Of a DNA stretch of 64,000 nucleotides, positions 44,431 through 52,975 are shown piece by piece. Both the position numbers and the translations under genes were made by a program. The DNA is from Clostridia bacterium (GTDB lineage Bacteria; Bacillota; Clostridia; Lachnospirales; Lachnospiraceae), in contig CAJTIM010000017.1 of NCBI GenBank assembly GCA_910576325.1, positions 1-64,000 on the forward strand. Reading direction: 5' to 3'. Under the pieces are notes generated by a model. That model had not been told where the DNA came from and made no database searches. It saw only the letters and a list, made by a program, of their open reading frames with translations. Position 1 is the first letter of the stretch. Every line of letters begins with the position of its first letter.

Positions 44431-45903
44431 TTAATTTTCTCCATTTCCTTCCGGTTCATTCGGAATTAAAAAATCGGAATAATATCCATAAACTCCGCGA
44501 GGGGATACCTGCCATATATTACTTATATCATTTACCGTATGAATAAACAGGTTCAGGCCATTTTCCTCTGCCAGATCCATAAAATAATTACTGCCCAGGC
44601 AGCCCATAGGAACAGTCAAAACCCCGAAATTCTTCTCTCCTGCAAAAACTGCCGCCTCTACTTCAGCTCCCGGATTATCAGGCAGCTGATAGATCGTGAA
44701 TATCCAATGCTTCACAGGATAAATACGGCTGACCTTTTCATATTCCTCAATATTATATATCTGTACAATCAAATGCTCCAGCAAATCTTCATGCCCCGTT
44801 TCTTCAGCCAGTGAAACCAGTTCTTCCATTACCTCCATAAGATTTGTATTCTCATCCTGCTTCACATCCGTCACAAAGTAAAGCTCCGGATGTTCCGCCC
44901 AGATTTCCAGCAAGCCTTTTCCGCTCAAAGGAGTTAACATTCCAAAATATTTTTCACTTTCAAAGGTTTTTAAATCCGGAACCGTTCCGTCATAGGATAC
45001 ATCAAAATCATCCGAATACCAGGTGTGACGGCAGACTACTTCTTTATCAGCTGTCAGTCCCAAATCCACCTCCAATACCCGATACCCCTCCGCGATAGAT
45101 TCCTCCAATGCCTCCTTTGTATTGGTATAGGTATATTCCCCTGCATTTCCAAGGGCGTGTGCAATCATACAGCTCTCCTCATACCACTGAAGCTCATGCT
45201 CCGCCAAGATATTGTGATCCGTCTCCCGGCAGACATTAACCAGAAATTCACCCAAAAACTCCTGCTTTCCCTCCTCGGTATAGGGGCCTTCCCAAAATAC
45301 CCGTATGACAGCAATTCCTGTCTTGTGAACCTCTAAAATGCCATCCTCTGTTATGGTTACTATCTCCGGATTTTCACTTGCATAAGTCAAATTTTCCACC
45401 AATGCATTGGCCGGATACGGCTTTGGCTCCATAACCGGGCGATCCCCTGTATGAAGTAATGTATAATATTCGTTGGACGGCAAGTCTGACGGCATGGCAA
45501 TCTCCATGCGAACTGCCTTCTGTATCACGACAATCGGAAATTCTGCCTTTACCCAGGGGTTAAATTTTGCCTGTATTGTAATCATGGCTTCTCCCGGATT
45601 CCTGACCGTTAAAAGTCCATCCTCCGACACCTCCACAACTTCCGGCTGATCTGAACTATACACCAGCTTCCTGGATGCTATATCATTGTCTGCTACAAGC
45701 TCTGCCTGAATCTGTTCCTTCAAATCCTCTTCATAACGTACGAAAGTATAACGTCCGTCTTCTCCCACAACATTTCCTATCTCTATAGCACGAATGGAAA
45801 ACACAAACAGGTACAGCAAAAGCAGTACAACTGCTGCCGCAGCAAGAACCAATATTACAATCAGCGGCCATATTCTTTTTTTCTTTTTACGTATTCTCTT
45901 CAT
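44431..45903 (-). CDS. Membrane-anchored glycerophosphodiester phosphodiesterase with Ig-like (BIG2) domains
   Basis: A 490-residue protein: basic start, TM helix (about 12-33), two BIG2-like beta domains (VVEVSEDGLLTVRNPGEAMITI and VTITEDGILEVHKTGIAVI), then an extracellular GDPD/PI-PLC-like TIM barrel from about 245. It begins with the first active-site histidine in MIAHALGNAG and has YTNTKEAL, LEVDLGLTADKEVVCRH (Glu-x-Asp metal pair and second His). The His-Thr-Trp after that replaces the usual His-Asp. It could trim glycerophosphate units made by the LtaS-like neighbour. Confidence 0.88.
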   Translation of the reverse strand: MKRIRKKKKRIWPLIVILVLAAAAVVLLLLYLFVFSIRAIEIGNVVGEDGRYTFVRYEEDLKEQIQAELVADNDIASRKLVYSSDQPEVVEVSEDGLLTVRNPGEAMITIQAKFNPWVKAEFPIVVIQKAVRMEIAMPSDLPSNEYYTLLHTGDRPVMEPKPYPANALVENLTYASENPEIVTITEDGILEVHKTGIAVIRVFWEGPYTEEGKQEFLGEFLVNVCRETDHNILAEHELQWYEESCMIAHALGNAGEYTYTNTKEALEESIAEGYRVLEVDLGLTADKEVVCRHTWYSDDFDVSYDGTVPDLKTFESEKYFGMLTPLSGKGLLEIWAEHPELYFVTDVKQDENTNLMEVMEELVSLAEETGHEDLLEHLIVQIYNIEEYEKVSRIYPVKHWIFTIYQLPDNPGAEVEAAVFAGEKNFGVLTVPMGCLGSNYFMDLAEENGLNLFIHTVNDISNIWQVSPRGVYGYYSDFLIPNEPEGNGEN

Positions 45904-45907
45904 TTCT

Positions 45908-47734
45908 TTACTCCTCTTGCAGATCCAAATTCAGCCGAAACAAGGCATCCAGACGGTGCCTTCGATCTGCCACATAATTATATTCCAGCAAACGATACCT
46001 TTTTAATATATCCGGCTCCTCCATCTTGCTGCTCCAGGGAATATAGCTTCCATCCTTAAGATAATAGCCGTTTTTCCCCAAAACCGGAACCTCTTCCCAC
46101 GCACTGAGCAGAAATTCATTGTAACCTGTCAGCTCCAGATTGGCCAGCTCCAAAATCATGCTCCCCAGATAATTGGCGCTGATAGTTTCTATCTGCTTTT
46201 CTTCTATCTCGTAATTAGTCCAGATAACAAGAGGCGTTACATACTGACGATCTGCCTCCTGAGGAGAAAGCTCCTTTAAGGACTTTCCATAAAGCTTTTC
46301 ATAAAATTCCGTTTCTATAGCCGCCTGATGATCTCCAAACATTACAATCATGGTAGGTTCCTCTACCTGCGAAAAATATTCAATTAGATAAGCAAAGGCT
46401 TCATCCGATTTTTTCATAAGAGAAAGAAATCGGTCCGTCTGCGGATAACCGGCAAAATCGCCTGTTGCCTGAATCTCCTCCCGAAATTCCTCAAAGGCTT
46501 CCTCATAGCCTCCATGATTCTGCATAGTAATATTAAAAATGAAAAGCCTCTCTCCTTCCGCCTTTTCCTGGTAACGCTCAATTAAGCGGTCATAATTTCC
46601 TTTGTCACTGGCATAATTGCGCAGCAGCTCTACCTCCTGATAACCGGAGCTGGAAATAAACTCATCAAAGCCCATATAGCCGTAAACAGTTTTCCGGTTC
46701 CAATTGCCGGAGATATTCGGATGCATGGCTACTGCCGTATAGCCCTGTGCCTTTAAGGTGCTGGCAAGACCATACTCGTTTTCCTTGCAGTAGGGCTGAT
46801 ATGCGCTGATCACATATGGCAGAAAGCTCATGGTATTTCCCGTAAGCGCTTCATACTCCGTATTGCTGGTTCCTCCGCCAAAAACCTGCACATAAAGCTC
46901 ACTTTTGATTGTATTTTTCTCAAGACTTTTTATAAAAGGAAAAAACTCCTCATTTGTTTCAAATTCTCCTATCACCCGCATATCGGACAAACTTTCGTTC
47001 ATAATCACAATAATGTTCTCAGGCGTAATGTCAGAGATCGGCTTCCTCTCATAGACCGTCTGATCCGCTGCCTCCTGTACTCCGGAAAGAGAATATCCCC
47101 CCGGTTTTTCAAAAACTGAGGACTTTAGAAGAATGGCTGTAGATGTGGCATATCCAAAATCCTGATAACTGCCGGAAAGACTCCACCAGAAAATATCATC
47201 ATCAACGTCCGCCAGTGGCAGCTTAATGTCAAATTTATAAAAGGCAAGCAGCCAAGCCGCACAAAATGCCAGATAAGAGCCAACAAAAATTCCCCTTCTC
47301 TTCCAGGTCAGCTTGTCCACCCTGGTATGCCAGAGAAGAAAAATTGTAATCGCCAAGAGCAGACCACCCAATGCTACAGAATTTGACCATCCTATTTTAT
47401 AATTGGAAACTACTGCTGCCGCTGTCCGCCAGGCAAACAGATCCTGCGGCAGCATAAAAGGGGTTCCCCGAAACTGCAGCACATAATAATCCACAGCTGC
47501 AATGATATAGAGTATGGCCGTCGTCCCTATCATAGCTGCCCGAAAACGGTTGATGCATAAAAATGCCAATACGTAAATCATATAATAAAACAGTACATTG
47601 ACAAAAGCCCTCATAAAATTGATGGACAGCAGATTTCCCGTTGTCACCTCAAATATTACATATCCAAGCACCGGCATCAGGCATCCCAGCACCCAGCCAT
47701 GGGGAATAATAAATTTTAACTTTTTCATAAACAT
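45908..47734 (-). CDS. LtaS-like phosphoglycerol/phosphoethanolamine transferase (sulfatase fold)
   Basis: A 608-residue membrane enzyme with five TM helices (to about 165), a linker and an extracellular sulfatase-fold domain from about 240. NIIVIMNESLSD (Glu247) and FGGGTSNTEYEAL (nucleophile Thr289) match the LtaS family, and GDHQAAIETEFYE and the HGGYEEAF stretch provide metal ligands. LtaS polymerises lipoteichoic acid from phosphatidylglycerol; relatives add phosphoglycerol or phosphoethanolamine to glycans. Start at 47734 is favoured by AGAGGAG just upstream. It leads the 34.4-47.7-kb operon. Confidence 0.9.
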   Translation of the reverse strand: MFMKKLKFIIPHGWVLGCLMPVLGYVIFEVTTGNLLSINFMRAFVNVLFYYMIYVLAFLCINRFRAAMIGTTAILYIIAAVDYYVLQFRGTPFMLPQDLFAWRTAAAVVSNYKIGWSNSVALGGLLLAITIFLLWHTRVDKLTWKRRGIFVGSYLAFCAAWLLAFYKFDIKLPLADVDDDIFWWSLSGSYQDFGYATSTAILLKSSVFEKPGGYSLSGVQEAADQTVYERKPISDITPENIIVIMNESLSDMRVIGEFETNEEFFPFIKSLEKNTIKSELYVQVFGGGTSNTEYEALTGNTMSFLPYVISAYQPYCKENEYGLASTLKAQGYTAVAMHPNISGNWNRKTVYGYMGFDEFISSSGYQEVELLRNYASDKGNYDRLIERYQEKAEGERLFIFNITMQNHGGYEEAFEEFREEIQATGDFAGYPQTDRFLSLMKKSDEAFAYLIEYFSQVEEPTMIVMFGDHQAAIETEFYEKLYGKSLKELSPQEADRQYVTPLVIWTNYEIEEKQIETISANYLGSMILELANLELTGYNEFLLSAWEEVPVLGKNGYYLKDGSYIPWSSKMEEPDILKRYRLLEYNYVADRRHRLDALFRLNLDLQEE

Positions 47735-47766
47735 ATAACTCCTCTGATTGTGCATGTTAATTTATC

Positions 47767-47795
47767 ATTATACACGTTTTTTCCCCAATTGTAAA
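47767..47795 (-). promoter_or_regulatory. Sigma-A promoter of the LtaS-CotH-VTC operon
   Basis: Minus-strand TTTACA (47795-47790), exact 17-base spacer and TATAAT (47772-47767), 33 bases before the start codon. It diverges from the plus-strand promoter 17 bases away. Confidence 0.85.
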
Positions 47796-47811
47796 ACTTT
47801 TCGCATCTCCA

Positions 47812-47840
47812 TTGATAAATTCAGAAAAAGCCTGTATACT
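47812..47840 (+). promoter_or_regulatory. Sigma-A promoter of the ArnC-like glycosyltransferase gene
   Basis: TTGATA (47812-47817), 17-base spacer and TATACT (47835-47840). Predicted transcription start near 47847. The two divergent promoters share the 16-bp interval 47796-47811. Confidence 0.8.
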
Positions 47841-47869
47841 GAATGGCATATATACAACCTTAAACATCC

Positions 47870-48877
47870 ATGGAAAGGATGCCTATTTTAATTATGAAAA
47901 AATTATCCTTTGTGATTCCCTGCTACGGTTCGGAAAACACCATAGAAATTGTTGTGCAGGAATTAATTGATACGCTTCATCAAAGACCGGAATACGACTA
48001 TGAGATTGTTCTTGTAAACGACTGCTCCCCGGACCATGTCTGGGAGCGTATCCGCGCCTTGGTTCTAAAGAATCCCCGGATTACCGGAATCAACCTGGCT
48101 AAAAACTTCGGACAGCACTCTGCGCTGATGGCCGGCTACCACAGATGTACGGGAGATCTTATCATCTCTCTGGACGATGACGGTCAGACGCCTGCCTGTG
48201 AACTCTTTATCCTAGTGGATAAGATCCTGGAAGAGTGGGACGTAGTCTACGCCTCCTATGAACATAAAATGCACAGCGGTTTCCGGAACTTCGGTACCTG
48301 GATGAATGAAAAAATGACAGAAAGCCTTCTGGGAAAGCCAAAGGGTTTAAGAGTTACGAGCTACTTTATTATGCAGCGCTTTATTATGGATGAAATTCTG
48401 CGCTATCAAAATCCCTATCCCTATATTGAGGGCCTAATTTTCCGTGCCACCAAACACATTGCCAATGTCCCTGTCACACACCATAATCGCATGGTCGGCG
48501 AGTCCGGATATACCTTTAAAAAGCTGATAAGCCTCTGGTTCAACGGCTTTACTGCTTTTTCCGTCAAACCTCTGCGAATCGCCACTCTGTGCGGAACAGC
48601 CTTCGCATTCCTTGGCTTCTGCTACGGCCTTTATGTAGTAATCCGCAAGCTGGTTGATCCCACCATTGAAATGGGCTGGAGCTCCATTATTTCCTCTATC
48701 TTTCTTATGGGCGGCCTTATTCTTGTTATGCTGGGGCTGATTGGCGAGTACATCGGGCGTATCTACATCAGCATCAACAATTCCCCCCAGTATACCATCC
48801 GCGAAGTTTTCACAGCACCTCAGACGGAAGATGTACAAAACTTAACTATAGAAGATGAATATTCCAAAAAGAATTAA
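47870..48877 (+). CDS. ArnC/DPM1-like polyprenyl-phosphate glycosyltransferase
   Basis: A GT2 of up to 335 residues that should move a sugar from a nucleotide to undecaprenyl phosphate. KLSFVIPCYGSENTI is the nucleotide fold, LVNDCSPD and LDDDGQTP the metal site, LRVTSYFIMQRF and NRMVGESGYTFKKL the ArnC/GtrB-type motifs. Two C-terminal TM helices follow (about 235-300). Three ATGs occur at 47870, 47879 and 47894; none has ideal spacing, and the last gives the sequence closest to relatives. The stop lies inside the 3' end of the convergent transporter gene. Confidence 0.92.
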   Translation: MERMPILIMKKLSFVIPCYGSENTIEIVVQELIDTLHQRPEYDYEIVLVNDCSPDHVWERIRALVLKNPRITGINLAKNFGQHSALMAGYHRCTGDLIISLDDDGQTPACELFILVDKILEEWDVVYASYEHKMHSGFRNFGTWMNEKMTESLLGKPKGLRVTSYFIMQRFIMDEILRYQNPYPYIEGLIFRATKHIANVPVTHHNRMVGESGYTFKKLISLWFNGFTAFSVKPLRIATLCGTAFAFLGFCYGLYVVIRKLVDPTIEMGWSSIISSIFLMGGLILVMLGLIGEYIGRIYISINNSPQYTIREVFTAPQTEDVQNLTIEDEYSKKN

Positions 48878-49180
48878 GCTGTTTCCCAACAGCTTTTTTT
48901 TTGTTATTTTTTCACCAAAAAAGAAACGGCTCAAGAACATCACCAGTACAAAGCCCAGAGCCTCTATGACAGCTCCGTTTTTATACTCCAGTCCAACATA
49001 GCCCCCCACCGTCAGCAGTGTGGACAGCACCATCATTCCATATCCGACAATCACCAGAGGATTCATATATTCCCGAATCAGGGATTCATATGTCTTTCCT
49101 GCACTCTTTTTCAGAAGAATCTGGGAAAAGGATGCCACAACTACGGACAGCACCAGCAGCAGCATATATTTATTCACCAT
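48842..49180 (-). CDS. EamA/SMR-type small transporter subunit (ArnF-like)
   Basis: A 112-residue, four-TM protein. VVASFSQILLKKSAGK, LSTLLTVGGYVGLEYKNGAVIEALGFVLVMFLSRFFFGE and LLGNSLILFGIFIF follow the small EamA pattern used by ArnE and ArnF, which flip aminoarabinose-lipid. It starts at ATG 49180 inside the end of the 115-aa gene (11-base overlap) and ends 36 bases into the convergent ArnC-like gene. The two small subunits probably form a heterodimer. Confidence 0.85.
   Translation of the reverse strand: MVNKYMLLLVLSVVVASFSQILLKKSAGKTYESLIREYMNPLVIVGYGMMVLSTLLTVGGYVGLEYKNGAVIEALGFVLVMFLSRFFFGEKITKKKLLGNSLILFGIFIFYS
48876..48902 (+). terminator. Terminator of the ArnC-like gene, embedded in the convergent coding region
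   Basis: AAGCTGTT (48876-48883), loop TCCC, AACAGCTT (48888-48895) and nine T residues (48894-48902). The stem begins at the last two bases of the TAA stop. On the other strand it encodes codons of the small transporter. Confidence 0.9.
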
Positions 49181-49517
49181 CACTGTTCACTATCATTGTT
49201 CCTGCGAAAACAACGACTACTCCTATGATATTTTTTAAGGTCAGTGCTTCATGGAAAAAAAGCACCGTCCATATCAGCGACCACAGAATCGCCATAGAAC
49301 GGTTGGCATAAGCCACTGACAAATCGCAGCGTTTGATAATCTGCTGCCAGGCAATGGCATACCCTCCCAGGATGAGAATCTCAATGCCATAAAAGAATAT
49401 AAACGGGAAGCTCAAGGCCTCATAACCAGAGGCCAGCTTTGCCATCACACCTGATAAGGTATAAACCATTACTACTAACTGAAGAGCCAGTATTGTTTTA
49501 AATGAAATCTTTTTCAT
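49170..49517 (-). CDS. EamA/SMR-type small transporter subunit (ArnE-like)
   Basis: A 115-residue, four-TM protein (TILALQLVVMVYTLSGVMAKLAS, FFYGIEILILGGYAIAWQ, VAYANRSMAILWSLIWTVLFFHEALTLKNIIGV). The A-Y-A-N-R-S run and following E are the conserved SMR/EamA substrate-binding stretch. Its start overlaps the ATP-grasp stop by ATGA, and its end overlaps the other small transporter by 11 bases, so the two are translated together. Confidence 0.85.
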   Translation of the reverse strand: MKKISFKTILALQLVVMVYTLSGVMAKLASGYEALSFPFIFFYGIEILILGGYAIAWQQIIKRCDLSVAYANRSMAILWSLIWTVLFFHEALTLKNIIGVVVVFAGTMIVNSDGE

Positions 49518-50656
49518 AATTCTATATACTCCTTCGCCTGCTCCAGATTTTCAAAGGTTAAAATATAATATCCGAACCGCGCAGAGCTGTCCGTAACCTT
49601 CCCGTCCGTTATCGGTGCCATTTCACTGATAAAACAGATATGCTCCGGAGCTCTATGCTTTAAATCTTCTAACAGTCTAAGGTCTTCCTGACAGAAGACA
49701 AAGCGAATATAGGCCGCATGCTCCTTTTGTCTTCTTACCGGCCCCGGCTTCTTGCCGCAGGCAATGTCTATGACTTTCCCTACATAATCATATCCAGTAG
49801 ACAGCGGCACCAAATGAGATCCGATACAGTCCCCTCCCATGCGGGCTCCTACCTCAATGATCTTCACTGTATCCTTTTCATCTATCATAAATTCTGTATG
49901 AGACGCCCCGTTTTCCACCTTCAGAGCATTGAGTGCTTTAAAAACTGCCTGCCTGATTTTATCTGTCTGTTCCGCGGAAAGTCCTGAAGGTTCCAAATGA
50001 GCGGTCTCAATAAAATTAGGTGCTCCTGTGGTATATTTCTTTGTCAGAGCCAGAAGTTGATGCTCTCCCCGATATGAAATACATTCACAGCTATATTCCT
50101 CACCTGTCAGATACTCTTCAACCACAGCCCTTTTTTCAAAGGAATTCTCTACCGCAAGTTTTTTTGCCTCCAAAAAGCCGCTCCAATCGGTAAGCTTTGT
50201 TATGCCCCGGCTGCCGGAACGATCCGTAGGTTTTACTATTACCGGAAGTTTTAAACCCCTTATCTCTTCCGCCTTTGTCTCCCCATCCACCCTTGTAAAT
50301 CCCGGAACCGATACACCTGCTGCCAAAAAAGCCTCCCGCATAGCGTATTTATTAGTGGACACCCTTGTACATTCCATGGAATTGCAGGGAAGCCCCAGAC
50401 TCCCAGCCACCTCATTCACCGTCAGCATGGCTAAATCCGAACCAATAGAAGCCACCGCATCCGGACGAATTTTCTTACATTCCTTTAAGATTCTATCCCG
50501 CTCCACAATACTGATGGGGTAAAAAAAATCAGCTGTTCTTTCTCCCACCGATCCGTCCTTCCATGCAAAAACGTGGGTTTCAAAGCCCATCTCCTTTGCC
50601 TTTAAAATCAGCGGATTTTGAAAATCATTGGCGCCTATAATTACAATCTTCTTCAT
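49514..50656 (-). CDS. ATP-grasp ligase
   Basis: A 380-residue, soluble ATP-grasp protein beginning MKKIVIIGANDFQNPLILK. ATP-binding marks are LPVIVKPTDRSGSRGITKL (about 135-153), VVEEYLTGEEYS and EVGARMGGDCIG, with the paired Glu/Asn-type metal ligands near ASHTEFMI. Such enzymes join a carboxylate to an amine or thiol. The substrate is not readable; an amino-deoxysugar acyl modification is suggested by the adjacent aminotransferase and transporter genes. AAAGGAG precedes the ATG at 50656; upstream codons lack a ribosome site. Confidence 0.88.
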   Translation of the reverse strand: MKKIVIIGANDFQNPLILKAKEMGFETHVFAWKDGSVGERTADFFYPISIVERDRILKECKKIRPDAVASIGSDLAMLTVNEVAGSLGLPCNSMECTRVSTNKYAMREAFLAAGVSVPGFTRVDGETKAEEIRGLKLPVIVKPTDRSGSRGITKLTDWSGFLEAKKLAVENSFEKRAVVEEYLTGEEYSCECISYRGEHQLLALTKKYTTGAPNFIETAHLEPSGLSAEQTDKIRQAVFKALNALKVENGASHTEFMIDEKDTVKIIEVGARMGGDCIGSHLVPLSTGYDYVGKVIDIACGKKPGPVRRQKEHAAYIRFVFCQEDLRLLEDLKHRAPEHICFISEMAPITDGKVTDSSARFGYYILTFENLEQAKEYIEL

Positions 50657-50667
50657 ATACCTCTCCT

Positions 50668-51837
50668 TTAGCACTGCCATGAAGAAAAAATCAGAATCCA
50701 AATATAATACCACACTCCGGAAATAACATGATACAAAAACAACAGATTTCCTGCTGCCCGAATCCATGTCTTCTCCCAGCTATGCTGATAAAACCTCAGG
50801 GCCGTCATGACAAACAATACAAACATGGCCAGCTGCATGCACCACTCAAAATTTCCTGATGCTGGTTCTGTCTCCTCAATAAATAGAATAAATTCCAGCA
50901 AGGAAATCACATAAAACAAAACCGCCAGCCACAGAGGCTTATCTGAAAAAACCTTCTTTGCTCCCAAAGCGACCAGCACAAAAAGAGGAAAAGCAATTCC
51001 AATCAGAATCGAAATCAGTGGATTTGGAGAATCCAGTTTCATCACTTCAAAGGGTCGTATTCCAATTTTTCTGTTTTCTTCCACACCAAACATCAACAGA
51101 TACTGGACAATAAAATAAATCCCTGACGGAACAAACATAAGCGCTGCGTTCAGACTGAACCCAAAGGTTCTTCCCCGATTGGGAAACAGCTCCAGCAAAA
51201 GGAACAGGGCTGCTGCCGGAAGAAATCCCTGAATAAAAGAGGGTTTTATAAAGCAGCTCAAAAGCAGAAGCAGAGACGTCTTTACAAGAAGCCCTATCTG
51301 CACCTTGTTCCATTCCCGATACAGCTCCAAAAAACAGAGAAAACACAGCAAGGCCACTGGCTTCACAGCAAGGTTCGTGGGATTATGCCAGATAGTCGGA
51401 CTGCTCTGTCCTAAGTAAATCTCCTGATTAAACCAAGGCATATATAAAGCTGTCACAAAAAGCAAACATATTGTGAGGATGGTACACTTCCAAACAGACC
51501 AGCTTCCTTCCATTTCCTTCTTCACAAACAAATACAGCAGAATTCCTGCTGCTCCCAAAAAACAGGCGGTCACAAGCGCTGCCGACCACTCTCGTCCAAT
51601 GGGAAACAGCCAGTTTATTGCTTTCACACAGAAATGCCATACCGGATAAGAGTAAAATTTGTTAAACTTAGGTTCCAGGGGTTCCCCGACAGCCCAGCGG
51701 GAATGTGTGCGGAAATCCGTATATTCTTTGCCTATCTCTACCTTTGTCATCACCAAAGCAGCCGCAAACATAAGCAGAAAGCAAAGCCACAAACCCAAGT
51801 CCTGTTTTCGCTTTTTATCAATTTTTTGCTTATCCAT
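50668..51837 (-). CDS. Polytopic membrane protein of unknown function (possible GT-C)
   Basis: A 389-residue protein with about nine TM helices. After a basic start (MDKQKIDKKRKQDLG) the first external loop contains YTDFRTHSRWAVGEPLEPKFNKFYSYPVWH, an acidic/aromatic stretch in the position where GT-C glycosyltransferases keep catalytic acids. No family is recognised with confidence. AGGAGAAT precedes the ATG at 51837, eight bases after the aminotransferase stop, and the ATP-grasp gene follows 11 bases later. Confidence 0.7.
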   Translation of the reverse strand: MDKQKIDKKRKQDLGLWLCFLLMFAAALVMTKVEIGKEYTDFRTHSRWAVGEPLEPKFNKFYSYPVWHFCVKAINWLFPIGREWSAALVTACFLGAAGILLYLFVKKEMEGSWSVWKCTILTICLLFVTALYMPWFNQEIYLGQSSPTIWHNPTNLAVKPVALLCFLCFLELYREWNKVQIGLLVKTSLLLLLSCFIKPSFIQGFLPAAALFLLLELFPNRGRTFGFSLNAALMFVPSGIYFIVQYLLMFGVEENRKIGIRPFEVMKLDSPNPLISILIGIAFPLFVLVALGAKKVFSDKPLWLAVLFYVISLLEFILFIEETEPASGNFEWCMQLAMFVLFVMTALRFYQHSWEKTWIRAAGNLLFLYHVISGVWYYIWILIFSSWQC

Positions 51838-51844
51838 ATTCTCC

Positions 51845-52975
51845 TCAGCCTTTATAAAACTCCTTAATACGCTCAACAACATAAGCAGCATGCTCCTCTT
51901 TTAGTCCATAATACATAGGAAGCCGCAGAAGCCGCTCACTTTCTCTGGTTGTATAGCGATCCTCTCCCACAAACCTTCCGAACCGCTCCCCGGCCGGAGC
52001 CGTGTGAAGAGGCACATAATGGAATACTGTCTGAACCTCCCGCTCCTTCAGCCAGTCAATTAAAGCACTCCGTTCCATCAGATCCTTTGTTTTCAGGTAG
52101 AACATATGAGCATTATGCTCACAGCCCTTTGGTATTACGGGAAGCTCAATATATCCCTGCTCCTGCATGGATGTCAGCTGCTCATAGTAAAAATTCCAGC
52201 TCTTCATCCGATCTGCTGTAATCGCATCTGCCACCTCCAACTGTGCCCAAAGATAAGCTGCATTCATATCACTGGGCAAATAGGAGCTCCCATGGTTCAC
52301 CCAGGTATACTTATCCACCTGTCCGCGGAAAAACTTGGAGCGGTTTGTTCCCTTTTCCCGCAAGACCTCCGCCTCCTCAACATGCTCCGGATCCCGTATG
52401 AGCAGTGCACCGCCCTCTCCCATGGAAAAGTTCTTAGTCTCATGAAAACTGAAGCAGCCATAATCTCCCATGGTTCCCAAGGCTCTTCCCTTATAGAAGG
52501 CGCACACACCCTGAGCCGCATCCTCTACAACTGCCAAATGATATTTTTTTGCAAGGTCAAGAATTGGATCCATTTCACAGGAAACCCCCGCATAGTGTAC
52601 CGGAACAATGGCCTTTGTCCTATCTGTAATAGCAGCTTCTATCAGGGTTTCATCCATATTCATGGTATCGGGGCGAATGTCCACAAATACCGGAACTGCC
52701 CCCCGAAGCACGAATGCGTCCGCCGTGGACACAAAAGTATAGGATGGCATAATCACTTCATCCCCCGGTCTGATATCTAAAAGCAAAGCTGCCATCTCCG
52801 TAGCATGGGTGCAGGAAGTAGTCAAAAGCGCCTTTGCCGTACCCGTCCGCTTCTCTATCCAGCTATTGCATCGTTTTGTAAACATTCCGTCACCGCAAAT
52901 ATGCTCCGCCTCAATAGCTTCACGGATATAATCAAATTCCTTTCCTGTAAAAGGTGCCACATTAAATCCAATCAC
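51845..52975 (-). CDS. wecE: dTDP-4-oxo-6-deoxy-D-glucose aminotransferase (WecE/RffA type)
   Basis: PLP enzyme making dTDP-4-amino-4,6-dideoxy-D-galactose (Fuc4N). It has 376 residues with near-diagnostic blocks: LTTSCTHATEMAALLLDI, GDEVIMPSYTFVSTADAFVLRG, FVDIRPDTMNMDE and SFHETKNFSMGEGGAL, with the PLP Lys near 181. The precursor dTDP-4-oxo-6-deoxyglucose is also the RmlB product that RmlC uses, and the end of rmlC lies in this window. The start is GTG with AGGAGG seven bases upstream; it overlaps the upstream stop by GTGA. Confidence 0.92.
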   Translation of the reverse strand: MIGFNVAPFTGKEFDYIREAIEAEHICGDGMFTKRCNSWIEKRTGTAKALLTTSCTHATEMAALLLDIRPGDEVIMPSYTFVSTADAFVLRGAVPVFVDIRPDTMNMDETLIEAAITDRTKAIVPVHYAGVSCEMDPILDLAKKYHLAVVEDAAQGVCAFYKGRALGTMGDYGCFSFHETKNFSMGEGGALLIRDPEHVEEAEVLREKGTNRSKFFRGQVDKYTWVNHGSSYLPSDMNAAYLWAQLEVADAITADRMKSWNFYYEQLTSMQEQGYIELPVIPKGCEHNAHMFYLKTKDLMERSALIDWLKEREVQTVFHYVPLHTAPAGERFGRFVGEDRYTTRESERLLRLPMYYGLKEEHAAYVVERIKEFYKG

